DNA of 34,178 nucleotides, taken from NCBI GenBank assembly GCA_947383145.1, contig CANDCH010000019.1:1-34178 (forward strand), written 5' to 3'. Under the pieces are notes generated by a model. It was not told the origin of the DNA, searched no databases, and saw nothing but the letters and a program-made list of their open reading frames with translations. The stretch comes from an uncultured bacterium. GTDB taxonomy: Bacteria > Bacillota > Clostridia > Oscillospirales > Oscillospiraceae. Shown here one piece after another: positions 22,462 through 31,172 of this stretch. Numbering within the stretch: position 1 is the stretch's first letter; each line of letters starts with the position of its first letter. The translations under genes were made by a program, and so were the position numbers.

Positions 22462-23944
22462 ACAGGGAAAGGTCTATCTGGTGGGGGCGGGCTGCGGGGA
22501 GGCCGACCTCATCACCCTGCGGGGGCTGCGGCTGCTGCGGGAGTGCGGCGCGGTGGTTTATGACGACCTCATTGACAGGTCGCTTCTGCGGGAGGCCCCG
22601 GCCTGTGCCGAGATCATCTACATGGGCAAACGGCAGGGCAGGCACTCGGCCAGCCAGGAGGAGATCTGCGCCAAGCTGGTCCAGCTGGCCCGGGCCGGAA
22701 AGACGGTGGTCCGGCTGAAGGGGGGAGACCCCTTTGTGTTTGGACGGGGCGGGGAGGAGCTGCTGGCCCTGGGGCGGGCGGGCGTCCCCTGCGAGGTGGT
22801 TCCCGGGATCAGCTCCGCCCTGGCCGTTCCGGCGCTGGCGGGCATACCCGTGACCCACCGGGGGCTGAGCCGGAGCGTCCACATTGTCACCGCCCATACC
22901 GCGGATACCCCGGACGGCCTGCCCGGCGGATTTGACCGGCTGGCGGCCCTGTCCGGGACGCTGGTGTTCCTCATGGGGCTGTCCCGGCTGGAGGAGATCA
23001 CCCGGCGGCTGGCGGCGGCGGGCAAGCCGGGGGACACCCCTGCGGCTGTCCTGTCCGGCGGCAGCGCCCCTCACCCGGCCCAGGTGCGGGGAACGCTGGC
23101 GGATGTGGCGGAAAAGGCCCGCGCGGCGGGCGTACAGCCCCCGGCGGTCATTGTGGTGGGCGAGACGGCGGGGCTGGAGCTGCCCGTGCCCGCCGCCCCC
23201 CCGCTGAGGGGGGTGACCGTGGGCCTTTCCGGCTCGGGGCCCATGATCAAAAAGCTGAGGGACGCCTTGGAACCCCTGGGGGCCAGAACCTTTACGGCCC
23301 AGCGCTCCATCCTCCGGGAGCTGCCCCTCTCCATAGAGCTGGGCAGCCTGTGCGGCGGCGCGCCCCGCTGGCTGGTATTCACCAGCGCCAACGGCGTGAG
23401 GGAGTTTTTCCGGCGGCTGAGGGCGGAGCGGGTGGACCTGCGGCGGCTGGGTCAGTGCCGCTTTGCGGTCATCGGCGCGGCCACGGGGGAGGCCCTGGCG
23501 GGACAGGGCTTCCAGGCCGACCTTGTGCCGGAGCGCTACACCACCGCCGCGCTGGCCCAGGCCCTGCTGGAGGCGGCCGCGCCCCGGGAGGAAATTGTGC
23601 TGCTGCGCTCCCGGCAGGGCTCTGCCGAGCTGTTCCAGACCCTTTCGGCGGCCCGGACGGTGCGGGACATTCACCTTTACGACGCCGAACCCGCCCCGCC
23701 GGCGGCGGGGGACGCGGAGCTGCTGGCCCAGGCGGATTATCTGGCGTTTACCAGCGCCGGAGGGGTGAAGCTGTTTTTGGAGCGGCACGGCGGCCTGCCC
23801 GGGCGGGCGGAGTGCGTCTGCATTGGGGAGGTGACCGCCGCCGCGCTGGCCAGAAGCTGCGGGGTGACCCCGGTGGTCGCCGGAGACACCAGCGCGGCGG
23901 GGATTGCGGCGGCCATTCTCGCGCGGCGCCGTCCGCCCGTATAG
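22454..23944 (+). CDS. cobA-hemD: Fused uroporphyrinogen-III C-methyltransferase and uroporphyrinogen-III synthase
   Basis: The product has 496 residues in two domains. Residues 1-245 are an S-adenosylmethionine:uroporphyrinogen-III methyltransferase: 'LVGAGCGEADLITLRGLRLL', 'VYDDLID', 'RLKGGDPFVFGRGGEE' and 'HRGLSRSVHIVTAH'. Residues 250-496 match uroporphyrinogen-III synthase by layout ('VFTSANGVREFFRRL', 'FAVIGAATGEAL', 'FTSAGGVKLFLE'), a family with low conservation. Together they convert hydroxymethylbilane to precorrin-2. This fusion is common in Firmicutes. The start is GTG 22454 behind GAGGAGGAG, overlapping the Met8-like gene by 8 nt. Genes for the earlier steps (hemA, hemL, hemB, hemC) are not in the window. 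A strong hairpin closes the transcript. Confidence 0.92.
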   Translation: MDKQGKVYLVGAGCGEADLITLRGLRLLRECGAVVYDDLIDRSLLREAPACAEIIYMGKRQGRHSASQEEICAKLVQLARAGKTVVRLKGGDPFVFGRGGEELLALGRAGVPCEVVPGISSALAVPALAGIPVTHRGLSRSVHIVTAHTADTPDGLPGGFDRLAALSGTLVFLMGLSRLEEITRRLAAAGKPGDTPAAVLSGGSAPHPAQVRGTLADVAEKARAAGVQPPAVIVVGETAGLELPVPAAPPLRGVTVGLSGSGPMIKKLRDALEPLGARTFTAQRSILRELPLSIELGSLCGGAPRWLVFTSANGVREFFRRLRAERVDLRRLGQCRFAVIGAATGEALAGQGFQADLVPERYTTAALAQALLEAAAPREEIVLLRSRQGSAELFQTLSAARTVRDIHLYDAEPAPPAAGDAELLAQADYLAFTSAGGVKLFLERHGGLPGRAECVCIGEVTAAALARSCGVTPVVAGDTSAAGIAAAILARRRPPV

Positions 23945-23975
23945 TCGCCTGAAAACCGGCAAACGGTTTCAAGAT

Positions 23976-24019
23976 GGGAAAAGCGGAGGCGTCCCGGCCG
24001 GGACGCCTCCGCTTTTCCC
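23976..24019. terminator. 20-bp perfect bidirectional terminator
   Basis: Left arm 23976-23995, loop GGCC, right arm 24000-24019, with no mismatch. The arms contain AAAA and TTTT, so a U-rich end exists on either strand. It marks the end of the sulfur/siroheme transcript. Confidence 0.85.
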
Positions 24020-24059
24020 GCGGCCTGCCGTAAATCGGAGAATTTTGCCGGCAATTTGG

Positions 24060-24088
24060 TTGACAACTGGCCGCCAAAATATTACAAT
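24060..24088 (+). promoter_or_regulatory. Promoter of the M60 protease gene
   Basis: TTGACA (24060-24065) and TACAAT (24083-24088) with a 17-bp spacer. The AT-rich leader of about 60 nt before the start codon contrasts with the GC-rich surroundings. Confidence 0.8.
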
Positions 24089-24153
24089 GAATTCCCCCCA
24101 TAATGATTTACTTTACATAATATTCCATGACAGTGTGAAAGGATGGCGGTACG

Positions 24154-27100
24154 ATGAAACCAGCAAGACGATTGATCTCAGGGGCGCTCAGTATGGTCAT
24201 GGCGTTCTCTCTGGGCGCGGCGGCGCTGCCCGCGGCCTATGCCGCCCCCGCGTCCCCGGCGGGACAGACCCAGGCCCTTACCGGCTCCATCGGGCTGACC
24301 CTCCGCTTCGACCTGCCTCAGACGGCGGCGAACGCGGCGGGGCGGGGCATCAGGCTCCGGGTGGACGGCCCGGGGGGCGCGGCGGTGGCGGCCCTGCCCG
24401 GCGGAACCCTGGACTCCAACACCCTGGGCGCGGCGGCCAGCGTCCTGGTGAAGAACGTGGACGGGGCGGAGCTGACCTCCGAGACCCGCGTGGGCTATTA
24501 CGAGGTGGAGCTGTCCGGCCTGCCCGCCGGAGGGGCGCAGTATGAGCTGACCCTCACCGGGACGGGGTACAAAACCTTCACCCAAACCGTCGTTCTGGAC
24601 GGCTACAGCCGGCACATCATCGTGGGCACCGGGGACGGCACCTTCTCCCTGGGCGACCTGAACGGCGACGGCGCGGTGGACGACCGGGACCTGGTGGCCA
24701 TGGACAGCAGGCTGGGTCAGGCGGCGGACAGGCCGGAGCTGGCGGTTTTTGACCTGAACGGCGACGGGAAGCTGGACGTGACCGACCTGGCGTATGTCAA
24801 CCACAGCCGGGGAATCACCGGGGAGGCCCTGCTTCTGGACGCCGCCGCCATTGTGGCCCCTGTTGTGGACACGGCGGGGCTCGCCGCCGCCGGACAGGTT
24901 GAGGACCTGTTCCGGGACGGGGGCGTTGTGACGCTGTCCCCGGCGGCGGGAGCCGGCGGGCTGTCCATCCCCATCGAGCTGCCCCGGCCAGTGGAGATGA
25001 GCGAGATTCAGATCACCTGCCCCGAGGGCGGCGGCGCCATCCGGGCGGGCGCGGCCGTGGCGGAACTGGAGGACGGCTCCACCCTCCGCGTGCCCTTTGA
25101 CGTCTCCCTCCCGGAGGGAGTGCACGCCATTGGCCGGACGGCGGGCCAGCGGCTGATTTCCATTGATCTGGGCAGAAAGGCGGCGGTGAAGAAGGTCACC
25201 ATCCAGGTGACCGCCACCGACGGCCCGGAGGGCTTCGCCACGGTGACCAAGATTGAGTTTCTGAAGGATATCGTGCCGGACAACCCCAAGAACGACGCCG
25301 ACCAGGCGAAGGGCCTGGGGGCCGCGCCGGGGGACGGCCAGGTGACGCTGGCCTGGAACGCGGTGCGCAATGTGACGGGCTACACGGTGGCCTATGGCGA
25401 GAGCGCCGCCGCCCTCACCAAGACCGTCTCCGTGAACACCAACCGGGCCGTGATCTCCGGCCTGGAGAATATGAAGACCTACTATTTCCAGGTCGCCGCC
25501 GTCAACGGCGGATGGAGGGGAACGCCCTCCGAGATCGTGTCCGGCACGCCGGAGCCGGGCCGCGTTCCCGGCGCGCCCTCCAACATCCGGGTGACCCCCT
25601 CCGACCAGTCCCTGCGGGTGAGCTGGGGTTCCACCAAGGACGCCGTTTACTATCAGGTGTTCTACCGGACGGCGGGCCAGAGCGCCTTCCAGCAGTCCGG
25701 CGGCAATCTGAGCGGCACCTCCGCCGTTATCACCGGCCTCACCAACGGCACGGCCTATGAGGTGGCGGTGAAGGCGGGCAACGGGAAGGGCGTGGGCCCC
25801 TACTCCGCCACCGCCTCGGGCACGCCCAGGCGGGAGGAGCTGGCGATGCCCAGCCTGCCTGAGGATGACCGCATCGACAACAGCCATGTCGTGGATGTGG
25901 CGATGTCCGACCCCGGCAATGTGGACCGGAACCTCTGCCCCAACTTCACCCCCATGCAGGTGGTGGACGGAGACGCGGCCACCTACTGGATCGCCCGGGC
26001 CTTCTGGGAGGGCATGGCCTTCACCTATACCTTCGACGAGCCCCAGGACATGAACTATGTGGTATGGGTGCCCTATCTCCAGGGCAATTACAAGTATATG
26101 ATGGCCCGCTACAGCATCACGGCCATGGATGAGGCGGGCAATGTGCTGGCCTCCGGTACTTATCCCGCCCCAGCCATGACGGACAAGAATTATCTGGTCC
26201 TGCCCTTCCCCATGGTGAAGGGCGTGAAGAAGCTGACCGTCAGCCTGGCGCAGGTGGAGGGACGCAGCGCGGTGAACATCGCGGAGATGGCGTTCTACAA
26301 GGGGGACCCCCTGGCGGAGGATATCGCGGCCCTGTTCACCGACGGGTCCTTTACCGCCCTCAAGCCAGGCGTGAGCGCGGAGACGGTGGCCGCCCTGTCC
26401 CGGCGGCTGGACGCCAAGCCCGGCTTCTACATGGACCCGGAGCGCCTGCGGGACGAGCTGGCCCTGGCCCAGGGTCTGGCCGAGGGCAGGCGGGATGTTC
26501 TGGGCGTGGTTCAGAACGGCGTACAGAGCCGGAGCGGCGGGCAGGACCGTCCCTATGGCCAGAGCGCCAGCGACCTCCAGCCCTTGGGCGTATCCGCCAA
26601 GGCGGGGGCGGTGGTGGCGGTGTACGCCAATATCCCCGGCGGAGAGCAGGTCACGGTGGTGCCCACCCAGTTTTTCGGGGAGTCCGGCGTGTGGCGGGGC
26701 AGTCCCGTCCAGCTGGTGAACGGCCGCAACTATATCACCGTGCCTCAGATCGGCTCCCTCACCGACGAGCGGGGCGGGCCCCTCTACCTGACCTATGCCG
26801 GGGACCATCCCGAGAAGATCACCCTCCAGGTCCGGGGGGATCGGAATGTGTTCCCCGTGCCCGTGCTGGAGCTGTCCGGCTGGTATGACATGGGGGAGGC
26901 CGCCCGCCGGGAGGCCATCCGGGACTATGTGACCCGGCTCCAGAGCCATGTGTCCGCCCTGGGCGGCGGAAATCTGGCGGTGAATGTGCGCAACGCCACC
27001 GAGATATCCACCCCCAGCGTGCTGCTGTCCATCCCCGCCGACCGGGCGCTGGCCGGACTGCAGGGGGTCGGCGGCTCCGTGGAGCAGATGGTGGAGACCA

Positions 27101-29013
27101 TGTACCAGAATGTGCTGGCCTGGGAAGAGGAGCTCTTTGTGGCCAACAAGGTCCAGGGCATCATCGACTCCGGCACCCAGCTGAGCGGATACCGCTATCC
27201 CATGACCACCCGCCAGAATATCCGGTATATGCGGATGTTCGCCGGTGCCTTTATGTACGCCGCCGGAAACCACGTGGGCGTGGGCTATGGCTCCACCTCC
27301 GGGCTGATGTCCGGCAAGCCCTCCTCCGCGGTGGGCGGGGACCGGGCCAACGGCCTGTTTGGCTGGGGCATCGCCCATGAGATCGGCCACAATATGGATA
27401 AGCTGGGCAAGGCGGAGATCACCAACAACATCTATTCCCTGGCCATCCAGGCCTGGGACGGCGGCTCCATGGCATGGCCCACCCGCCTGACCCTCAGCAA
27501 TATCTGGCCCGCCGTCTTTGAAAAGACCGCCGCGGGCCGCCCCGGCTCCGCCGGAAACGTGTTCGTCCAGCTGGCGATGTACTGGCAGCTCCACCTGGCC
27601 TACGATCAGGCGGACCGGCCCCTGGACTTCTTCAACCGCTTCTTCCGGGCCTGGAAGGCGGGGGAGGCCGGCGGCCGCACCTACGACGAGCGGGTGGCCC
27701 TCATCGCGGCCAAAACCGCGGGGCGGAATCTGACCGGGTTCTTTATTCGCTGGGGCCTGACCCTCAGCCAGGACGTGAAGGACCAGCTGGCCCAGTACGC
27801 CCCGGAGCCCCGGGCCATCTGGTATCTCAACGACGGCGCCTACGCCTACCGTCTGGACGGCGGCGGGGCCTTTGACGGGACCGTGGAGATTTCCGCCTCC
27901 GTCAGTGAAAAGGACGGCAAGGTGACCCTGACCATCTCCGGCGGCAATGAGGCCGTGCTGGGCTATGAGGTGCTGCGGGACGGAAAGCCCGTGGGCTTTG
28001 CGGCGGAAAACGCCGGCGGAGAGACGGCCTTTACCGACGATTTGGGCGCGGCCAACAATCTGACCTACTCCTACTCGGTGATACCCGTGGACAAGCTGGG
28101 GAACGTGGGAGAGGAAACTGGCCCCGTGGAGGTGCTGGTGGCCTATGACAAGGCCATCGACGCCGGACTGTACACCGTGACCCGGGAGGGCGGCGCGGTG
28201 ATTATCACCATGCGGCAGGGCGCGGTTCCCGTCACCGGCGTGAAGATCACCGGCACGGCGCTCAGCGGCAGCTATACGGTGGAGCTGAAGGAGGACGCCG
28301 CCGCCCCGGCATGGCGCGCCGTCAAGGAGGGAACGCTGTCCGGCGAGTCCGCCGTTGGGTACTTCGCCAAGCCCGGGGCGGAGCCGGGGGACACCCGCAT
28401 CTGGACCTATGACGCGGCGGCGCTGCGGATCACGGGGGCGCCGGAGGGGGCCTCGGTGGTCCCGCTGGACTACCCCGGCGACCGGGTGGACTTCTATGAG
28501 GACGCCTGCGTGGGCGTGCTCAAGGAGGACTATCGGTACGCGGAGGGAGAGGACGGCGTGATTCCCGCAGGTACGGTGGTGATTCTGGGCTCCTACCGGG
28601 GGGACCCGGTGTACAACACCGTGGAGATTCAGGCCCGCTACAGCACCACCCCGGAGGCCGGGGAGGCCGCTGAGGCCGGGGCCACCTATCAGGAGCGGCC
28701 CATGAACGGAGAGGTCCTGCTTTTCGCGGAAATTCCCGCGGACGGCGCGGTGAGCGACACCAGCGACGGCTTCTGGATCTTTATCCCCGATTGGGAGGCG
28801 GAGGACGCCCTCCTGCGGGAGCTGCTCAAGGAGGAGGAGATTCCCGGCCAGGAGGAGGAGATTCTCCACAGTCCGGCGGAAATCCGGGCGGTGTTCTACC
28901 GCAACGACGACCCCAACAGCAGCGGCAGCCGCCGGGAGACCAGCCGTACGGTGTGGATCAGCTTCCCGGAGCGGGCCACCCTGCCCCAGGTGGAGCTGAC
29001 CGGCGCCCAATAA
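24154..29013 (+). CDS. Secreted multidomain M60-type metalloprotease with dockerin
   Basis: The product has 1619 residues. The signal peptide is 1-30 (cut near AAYAAP). A dockerin lies at about 165-221, with two calcium loops starting 'DLNGDGAVDDRDL' and 'DLNGDGKLDVTDL'. Residues 235-378 form a possible carbohydrate-binding jelly roll. Two fibronectin type III domains are at 386-470 and 472-560, and a discoidin-like F5/8 C domain at about 565-720. The peptidase M60 domain is at about 730-1210, with zinc motif His1075-Glu-Ile-Gly-His1079 and Glu1088 eight residues later. More FN3/Ig-like modules fill the C-terminus. M60 enzymes cut mucins and other O-glycoproteins, so host glycoprotein degradation is likely. 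There is no LPXTG or SLH of its own. The SLH protein encoded 9 nt downstream is the probable anchor. The start follows AAAGGATGG. Confidence 0.85.
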   Translation: MKPARRLISGALSMVMAFSLGAAALPAAYAAPASPAGQTQALTGSIGLTLRFDLPQTAANAAGRGIRLRVDGPGGAAVAALPGGTLDSNTLGAAASVLVKNVDGAELTSETRVGYYEVELSGLPAGGAQYELTLTGTGYKTFTQTVVLDGYSRHIIVGTGDGTFSLGDLNGDGAVDDRDLVAMDSRLGQAADRPELAVFDLNGDGKLDVTDLAYVNHSRGITGEALLLDAAAIVAPVVDTAGLAAAGQVEDLFRDGGVVTLSPAAGAGGLSIPIELPRPVEMSEIQITCPEGGGAIRAGAAVAELEDGSTLRVPFDVSLPEGVHAIGRTAGQRLISIDLGRKAAVKKVTIQVTATDGPEGFATVTKIEFLKDIVPDNPKNDADQAKGLGAAPGDGQVTLAWNAVRNVTGYTVAYGESAAALTKTVSVNTNRAVISGLENMKTYYFQVAAVNGGWRGTPSEIVSGTPEPGRVPGAPSNIRVTPSDQSLRVSWGSTKDAVYYQVFYRTAGQSAFQQSGGNLSGTSAVITGLTNGTAYEVAVKAGNGKGVGPYSATASGTPRREELAMPSLPEDDRIDNSHVVDVAMSDPGNVDRNLCPNFTPMQVVDGDAATYWIARAFWEGMAFTYTFDEPQDMNYVVWVPYLQGNYKYMMARYSITAMDEAGNVLASGTYPAPAMTDKNYLVLPFPMVKGVKKLTVSLAQVEGRSAVNIAEMAFYKGDPLAEDIAALFTDGSFTALKPGVSAETVAALSRRLDAKPGFYMDPERLRDELALAQGLAEGRRDVLGVVQNGVQSRSGGQDRPYGQSASDLQPLGVSAKAGAVVAVYANIPGGEQVTVVPTQFFGESGVWRGSPVQLVNGRNYITVPQIGSLTDERGGPLYLTYAGDHPEKITLQVRGDRNVFPVPVLELSGWYDMGEAARREAIRDYVTRLQSHVSALGGGNLAVNVRNATEISTPSVLLSIPADRALAGLQGVGGSVEQMVETMYQNVLAWEEELFVANKVQGIIDSGTQLSGYRYPMTTRQNIRYMRMFAGAFMYAAGNHVGVGYGSTSGLMSGKPSSAVGGDRANGLFGWGIAHEIGHNMDKLGKAEITNNIYSLAIQAWDGGSMAWPTRLTLSNIWPAVFEKTAAGRPGSAGNVFVQLAMYWQLHLAYDQADRPLDFFNRFFRAWKAGEAGGRTYDERVALIAAKTAGRNLTGFFIRWGLTLSQDVKDQLAQYAPEPRAIWYLNDGAYAYRLDGGGAFDGTVEISASVSEKDGKVTLTISGGNEAVLGYEVLRDGKPVGFAAENAGGETAFTDDLGAANNLTYSYSVIPVDKLGNVGEETGPVEVLVAYDKAIDAGLYTVTREGGAVIITMRQGAVPVTGVKITGTALSGSYTVELKEDAAAPAWRAVKEGTLSGESAVGYFAKPGAEPGDTRIWTYDAAALRITGAPEGASVVPLDYPGDRVDFYEDACVGVLKEDYRYAEGEDGVIPAGTVVILGSYRGDPVYNTVEIQARYSTTPEAGEAAEAGATYQERPMNGEVLLFAEIPADGAVSDTSDGFWIFIPDWEAEDALLRELLKEEEIPGQEEEILHSPAEIRAVFYRNDDPNSSGSRRETSRTVWISFPERATLPQVELTGAQ

Positions 29014-29022
29014 GGAGGAGAC

Positions 29023-30144
29023 ATGATGAAACGGATTCTTTCCCTGTTGCTGGCGTCCGCGCTGGCCGCCGGGCTTCTGGTATGCCCCGCGGCGGCGGCC
29101 TCCGCCCCCTGGGTGCGGATCGACGGCCGGGGCACCGGCAGCCAGACGGTGAGTGTGCAGGGCCTGTCCGGCAGCTATAACGGCGTGCAGCTCACCCTGA
29201 ACCTGAATAAGGCCCCCGGCAGCTTCCAGTTCGACCAGGCCCTGTCCGGCGGGGGCAGCTACGCGACCTACAGCCCCGACGGCAACAGCATCACCCTCTA
29301 TGTGACCTCCCGGGGCCCCCTGAATCAGGGGGGGGTCATCTCCCTGGGGTCCCTGCTGGGGGACGGGGCCTTCACGGTGCAGTCTGTCACCGGGATGAAG
29401 CTGTTGGAGATAAACCCGGACGGGGCGGCGGAGTCCGTCTTTGACCGGGTGAGCCTCAGCGGCGGCTCCGGCTCCGGTTCCGGCGGCGGCAGCTGGACCC
29501 CGGACGGCGGCACGGGCTCCGGCGGCGGGACGGGCGGCACAAATACCGGCACGGGCTCCGGCGGCGGAAATACCGGCGGCGGAACGGCCCCTCTTCCCTT
29601 CGCCGACGTGAGGGAGGGGGACTGGTACCGGGAGGCGGTGGACTACGTCTACCGCACGGGGCTGATGAACGGCACCGGGCCCAACGCCTTCAATCCCGGC
29701 GGCACCACCACCCGGGGCATGATCGTCACCATCCTCCACCGGCTGGAGGGCTCCCCGGCGGCGTGGGGCGCGGCCTTCCCGGACGTGCCCTCCGGGCAGT
29801 ACTACTCCCAGGCGGTGGCGTGGGCCTCCGCCAACGGCATTGTCAACGGCTATGACAACGGCCTGTTCGGCCCCAACGACAGCATCACCCGGGAGCAGAT
29901 GGCGGCGATTCTCTACCGCTACGCCGCCCATAAGGGCTACAATGTCAGCGCCCGGGCGGACCTGTCCGCTTACCCCGACGCGTGGCGGGTCAGCGGCTAC
30001 GCCCTGGACGCCATGTCCTGGGCCAACCAGGCCGGACTGATTACCGGCTCTGGAAACAGCCTGCTTCCCGGAGGGGACGCCATCCGGGCCCAGGCTGCGG
30101 CCATCCTGATGCGCTTCTGCAAAAATGTGGCCGGACTGCCCTGA
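29023..30144 (+). CDS. SLH-domain surface protein with cohesin-like N-terminal domain
   Basis: The product has 373 residues. Signal peptide 1-26. Residues 28-140 form a beta-rich domain with the look of a cohesin: 'QTVSVQGLSGSYNGVQLTLN', a middle 'NSITLYVTSRGP' and the closing 'GVISLGSLLGDGAFTV'. The identification is by pattern only. A Gly/Ser/Thr linker covers 146-188. Three S-layer homology domains follow (about 192-235, 252-300, 313-366): 'FADVREGDWYREAVDYVY', 'FPDVPSGQYYSQAVAWASAN' and 'YPDAWRVSGYALDAMSWANQ'. SLH domains bind pyruvylated wall polymers. The gene lies 9 nt after the dockerin-bearing protease, so a role as its anchor is the simplest reading. ATG 29023 follows AAGGAGGAG. A strong terminator closes the two-gene unit. 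Confidence 0.85.
   Translation: MMKRILSLLLASALAAGLLVCPAAAASAPWVRIDGRGTGSQTVSVQGLSGSYNGVQLTLNLNKAPGSFQFDQALSGGGSYATYSPDGNSITLYVTSRGPLNQGGVISLGSLLGDGAFTVQSVTGMKLLEINPDGAAESVFDRVSLSGGSGSGSGGGSWTPDGGTGSGGGTGGTNTGTGSGGGNTGGGTAPLPFADVREGDWYREAVDYVYRTGLMNGTGPNAFNPGGTTTRGMIVTILHRLEGSPAAWGAAFPDVPSGQYYSQAVAWASANGIVNGYDNGLFGPNDSITREQMAAILYRYAAHKGYNVSARADLSAYPDAWRVSGYALDAMSWANQAGLITGSGNSLLPGGDAIRAQAAAILMRFCKNVAGLP
29509..29567 (+). repeat. 20-bp direct repeat in the Gly/Ser linker
   Basis: The sequence at 29509-29528 recurs exactly at 29548-29567, 39 bp later, in frame, encoding the Gly-Thr-Gly-Ser-Gly linker. Recombination between the copies would change linker length by 13 residues without a frameshift. 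Confidence 0.8.
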
Positions 30145-30163
30145 GGGCGGAGAAAACAGCAAG

Positions 30164-30197
30164 AAAGGACCGTCTGCTTCGGCAGACGGTCCTTTTT
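30164..30197. terminator. Bidirectional terminator between the SLH and birA genes
   Basis: Eleven-bp G/C-rich stem (30167-30177 with 30182-30192) closed by a TTCG tetraloop, extended by AAA/TTT pairs, then a T run to 30197. The two genes converge on it, and the AAA side serves the minus strand. Confidence 0.95.
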
Positions 30198-31162
30198 CAC
30201 AGCATTTTCACGGTGCCGGAGGAGACGGCGTGCTCCTGCCCGTCGTCCCCCGCAACCAGCAGGGCGAAGCGGCCGTCCACCCCGGCGGCGGCGCCGGTCC
30301 CTCCGTCGAAGCTGACCCGCCGCCCCAGGGTGACGCAGTGAGCGCGGTACCGCTCCAGGTAAGCCGCCCGTTCCGCCGGGAAATCCCGGTTGAGCCGGTC
30401 CAGCGCCTCCAGCAGGCAGACGGCCAGCCGGTTGGGCTCCACGGGGTAGCCCTCCAGCGCCAGCGAGGTGGCAATGCCGCCCAGCCCCTGAGCCTGGAAG
30501 GTTTCGGCGGTCTGGCTCATATTGATCCCCATGCCCGCCACCACGTAGTCCGGCTCGCCGCTCTCCCCCAGAAAGGACAGCTCGGTGAGGATGCCGCACA
30601 GCTTTTTGCCGTTGAGATAGAGGTCGTTGAGCCATTTGATGCCCGCCGGGGCCCCGCAGGCCCGCTCCACCGCGTCCCGGGCGGCAACCCCCACCCAGCC
30701 GGTGAGGGTGAGCAGGTCCTCCAGCTTCGTCAGGCGGGGCCGCAGCAGCACCGACAGATACAGCCCCTCCCCCTTGGGGGACTGGAAGGAGCGCCCATGG
30801 GTGCCCCGGCCCCCGCTCTGTTCCTCCGCCAGCAGAGCGCAGCCGGTGGGCGCGCCCGCCGCGGCCTGGGCCTTCAGCCGGGTGTTGGTGGAGTCCACCA
30901 GGGGCTCCACCGTGACCTTTCCGGCGAAGAGGTTGTTTTGGCTCAGCTGGGCGGAGATATAGGGGGCGGACAGGGCGGGGGGCGGCCCCGCCAGCCGGTA
31001 CCCCTTCCGGGTGGAGGACTGGATGGGCCAGCCATCCCGGCGCAGGGCCTCGATTTCCTTCCACACCGCGGCCCGGGTGACGCCCAGGGCGCGGCTCATC
31101 TCCTGCCCGGAGAGATAGTCCCGGCTTCCCGCCAGCAGCGCGGCCACCTGATCCCGTTCCAT
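30197..31162 (-). CDS. birA: Bifunctional biotin-protein ligase/repressor
   Basis: The product has 321 residues. Residues 1-60 are a winged helix ('GQEMSRALGVTRAAVWKEIE'), so it may repress biotin genes as well as act as an enzyme. The ligase core shows 'STNTRLKAQA', the biotinyl-AMP loop 'GGRGTHGRSF', 'KWLNDLYLNGKKLCGILTE' and 'VAGMGINM'. It activates biotin with ATP and transfers it to carboxylase carrier proteins such as AccB. A small C-terminal SH3-like domain ends the protein. The start lies 10 nt after the HtrA stop, so it is probably cotranscribed with the protease. No biotin synthesis or transport genes are nearby. Confidence 0.93.
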   Translation of the reverse strand: MERDQVAALLAGSRDYLSGQEMSRALGVTRAAVWKEIEALRRDGWPIQSSTRKGYRLAGPPPALSAPYISAQLSQNNLFAGKVTVEPLVDSTNTRLKAQAAAGAPTGCALLAEEQSGGRGTHGRSFQSPKGEGLYLSVLLRPRLTKLEDLLTLTGWVGVAARDAVERACGAPAGIKWLNDLYLNGKKLCGILTELSFLGESGEPDYVVAGMGINMSQTAETFQAQGLGGIATSLALEGYPVEPNRLAVCLLEALDRLNRDFPAERAAYLERYRAHCVTLGRRVSFDGGTGAAAGVDGRFALLVAGDDGQEHAVSSGTVKML

Positions 31163-31172
31163 CGCGCCGCCC

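Noticed and set aside
24178-30162. A 1994-codon open frame on the minus strand opposite the protease and SLH genes
   Set aside because: It is a GC-rich antisense shadow. The composition is Gly/His/Pro/Val-rich with no domain pattern, whereas the plus strand has signal peptides, ribosome binding sites and several recognisable domains.
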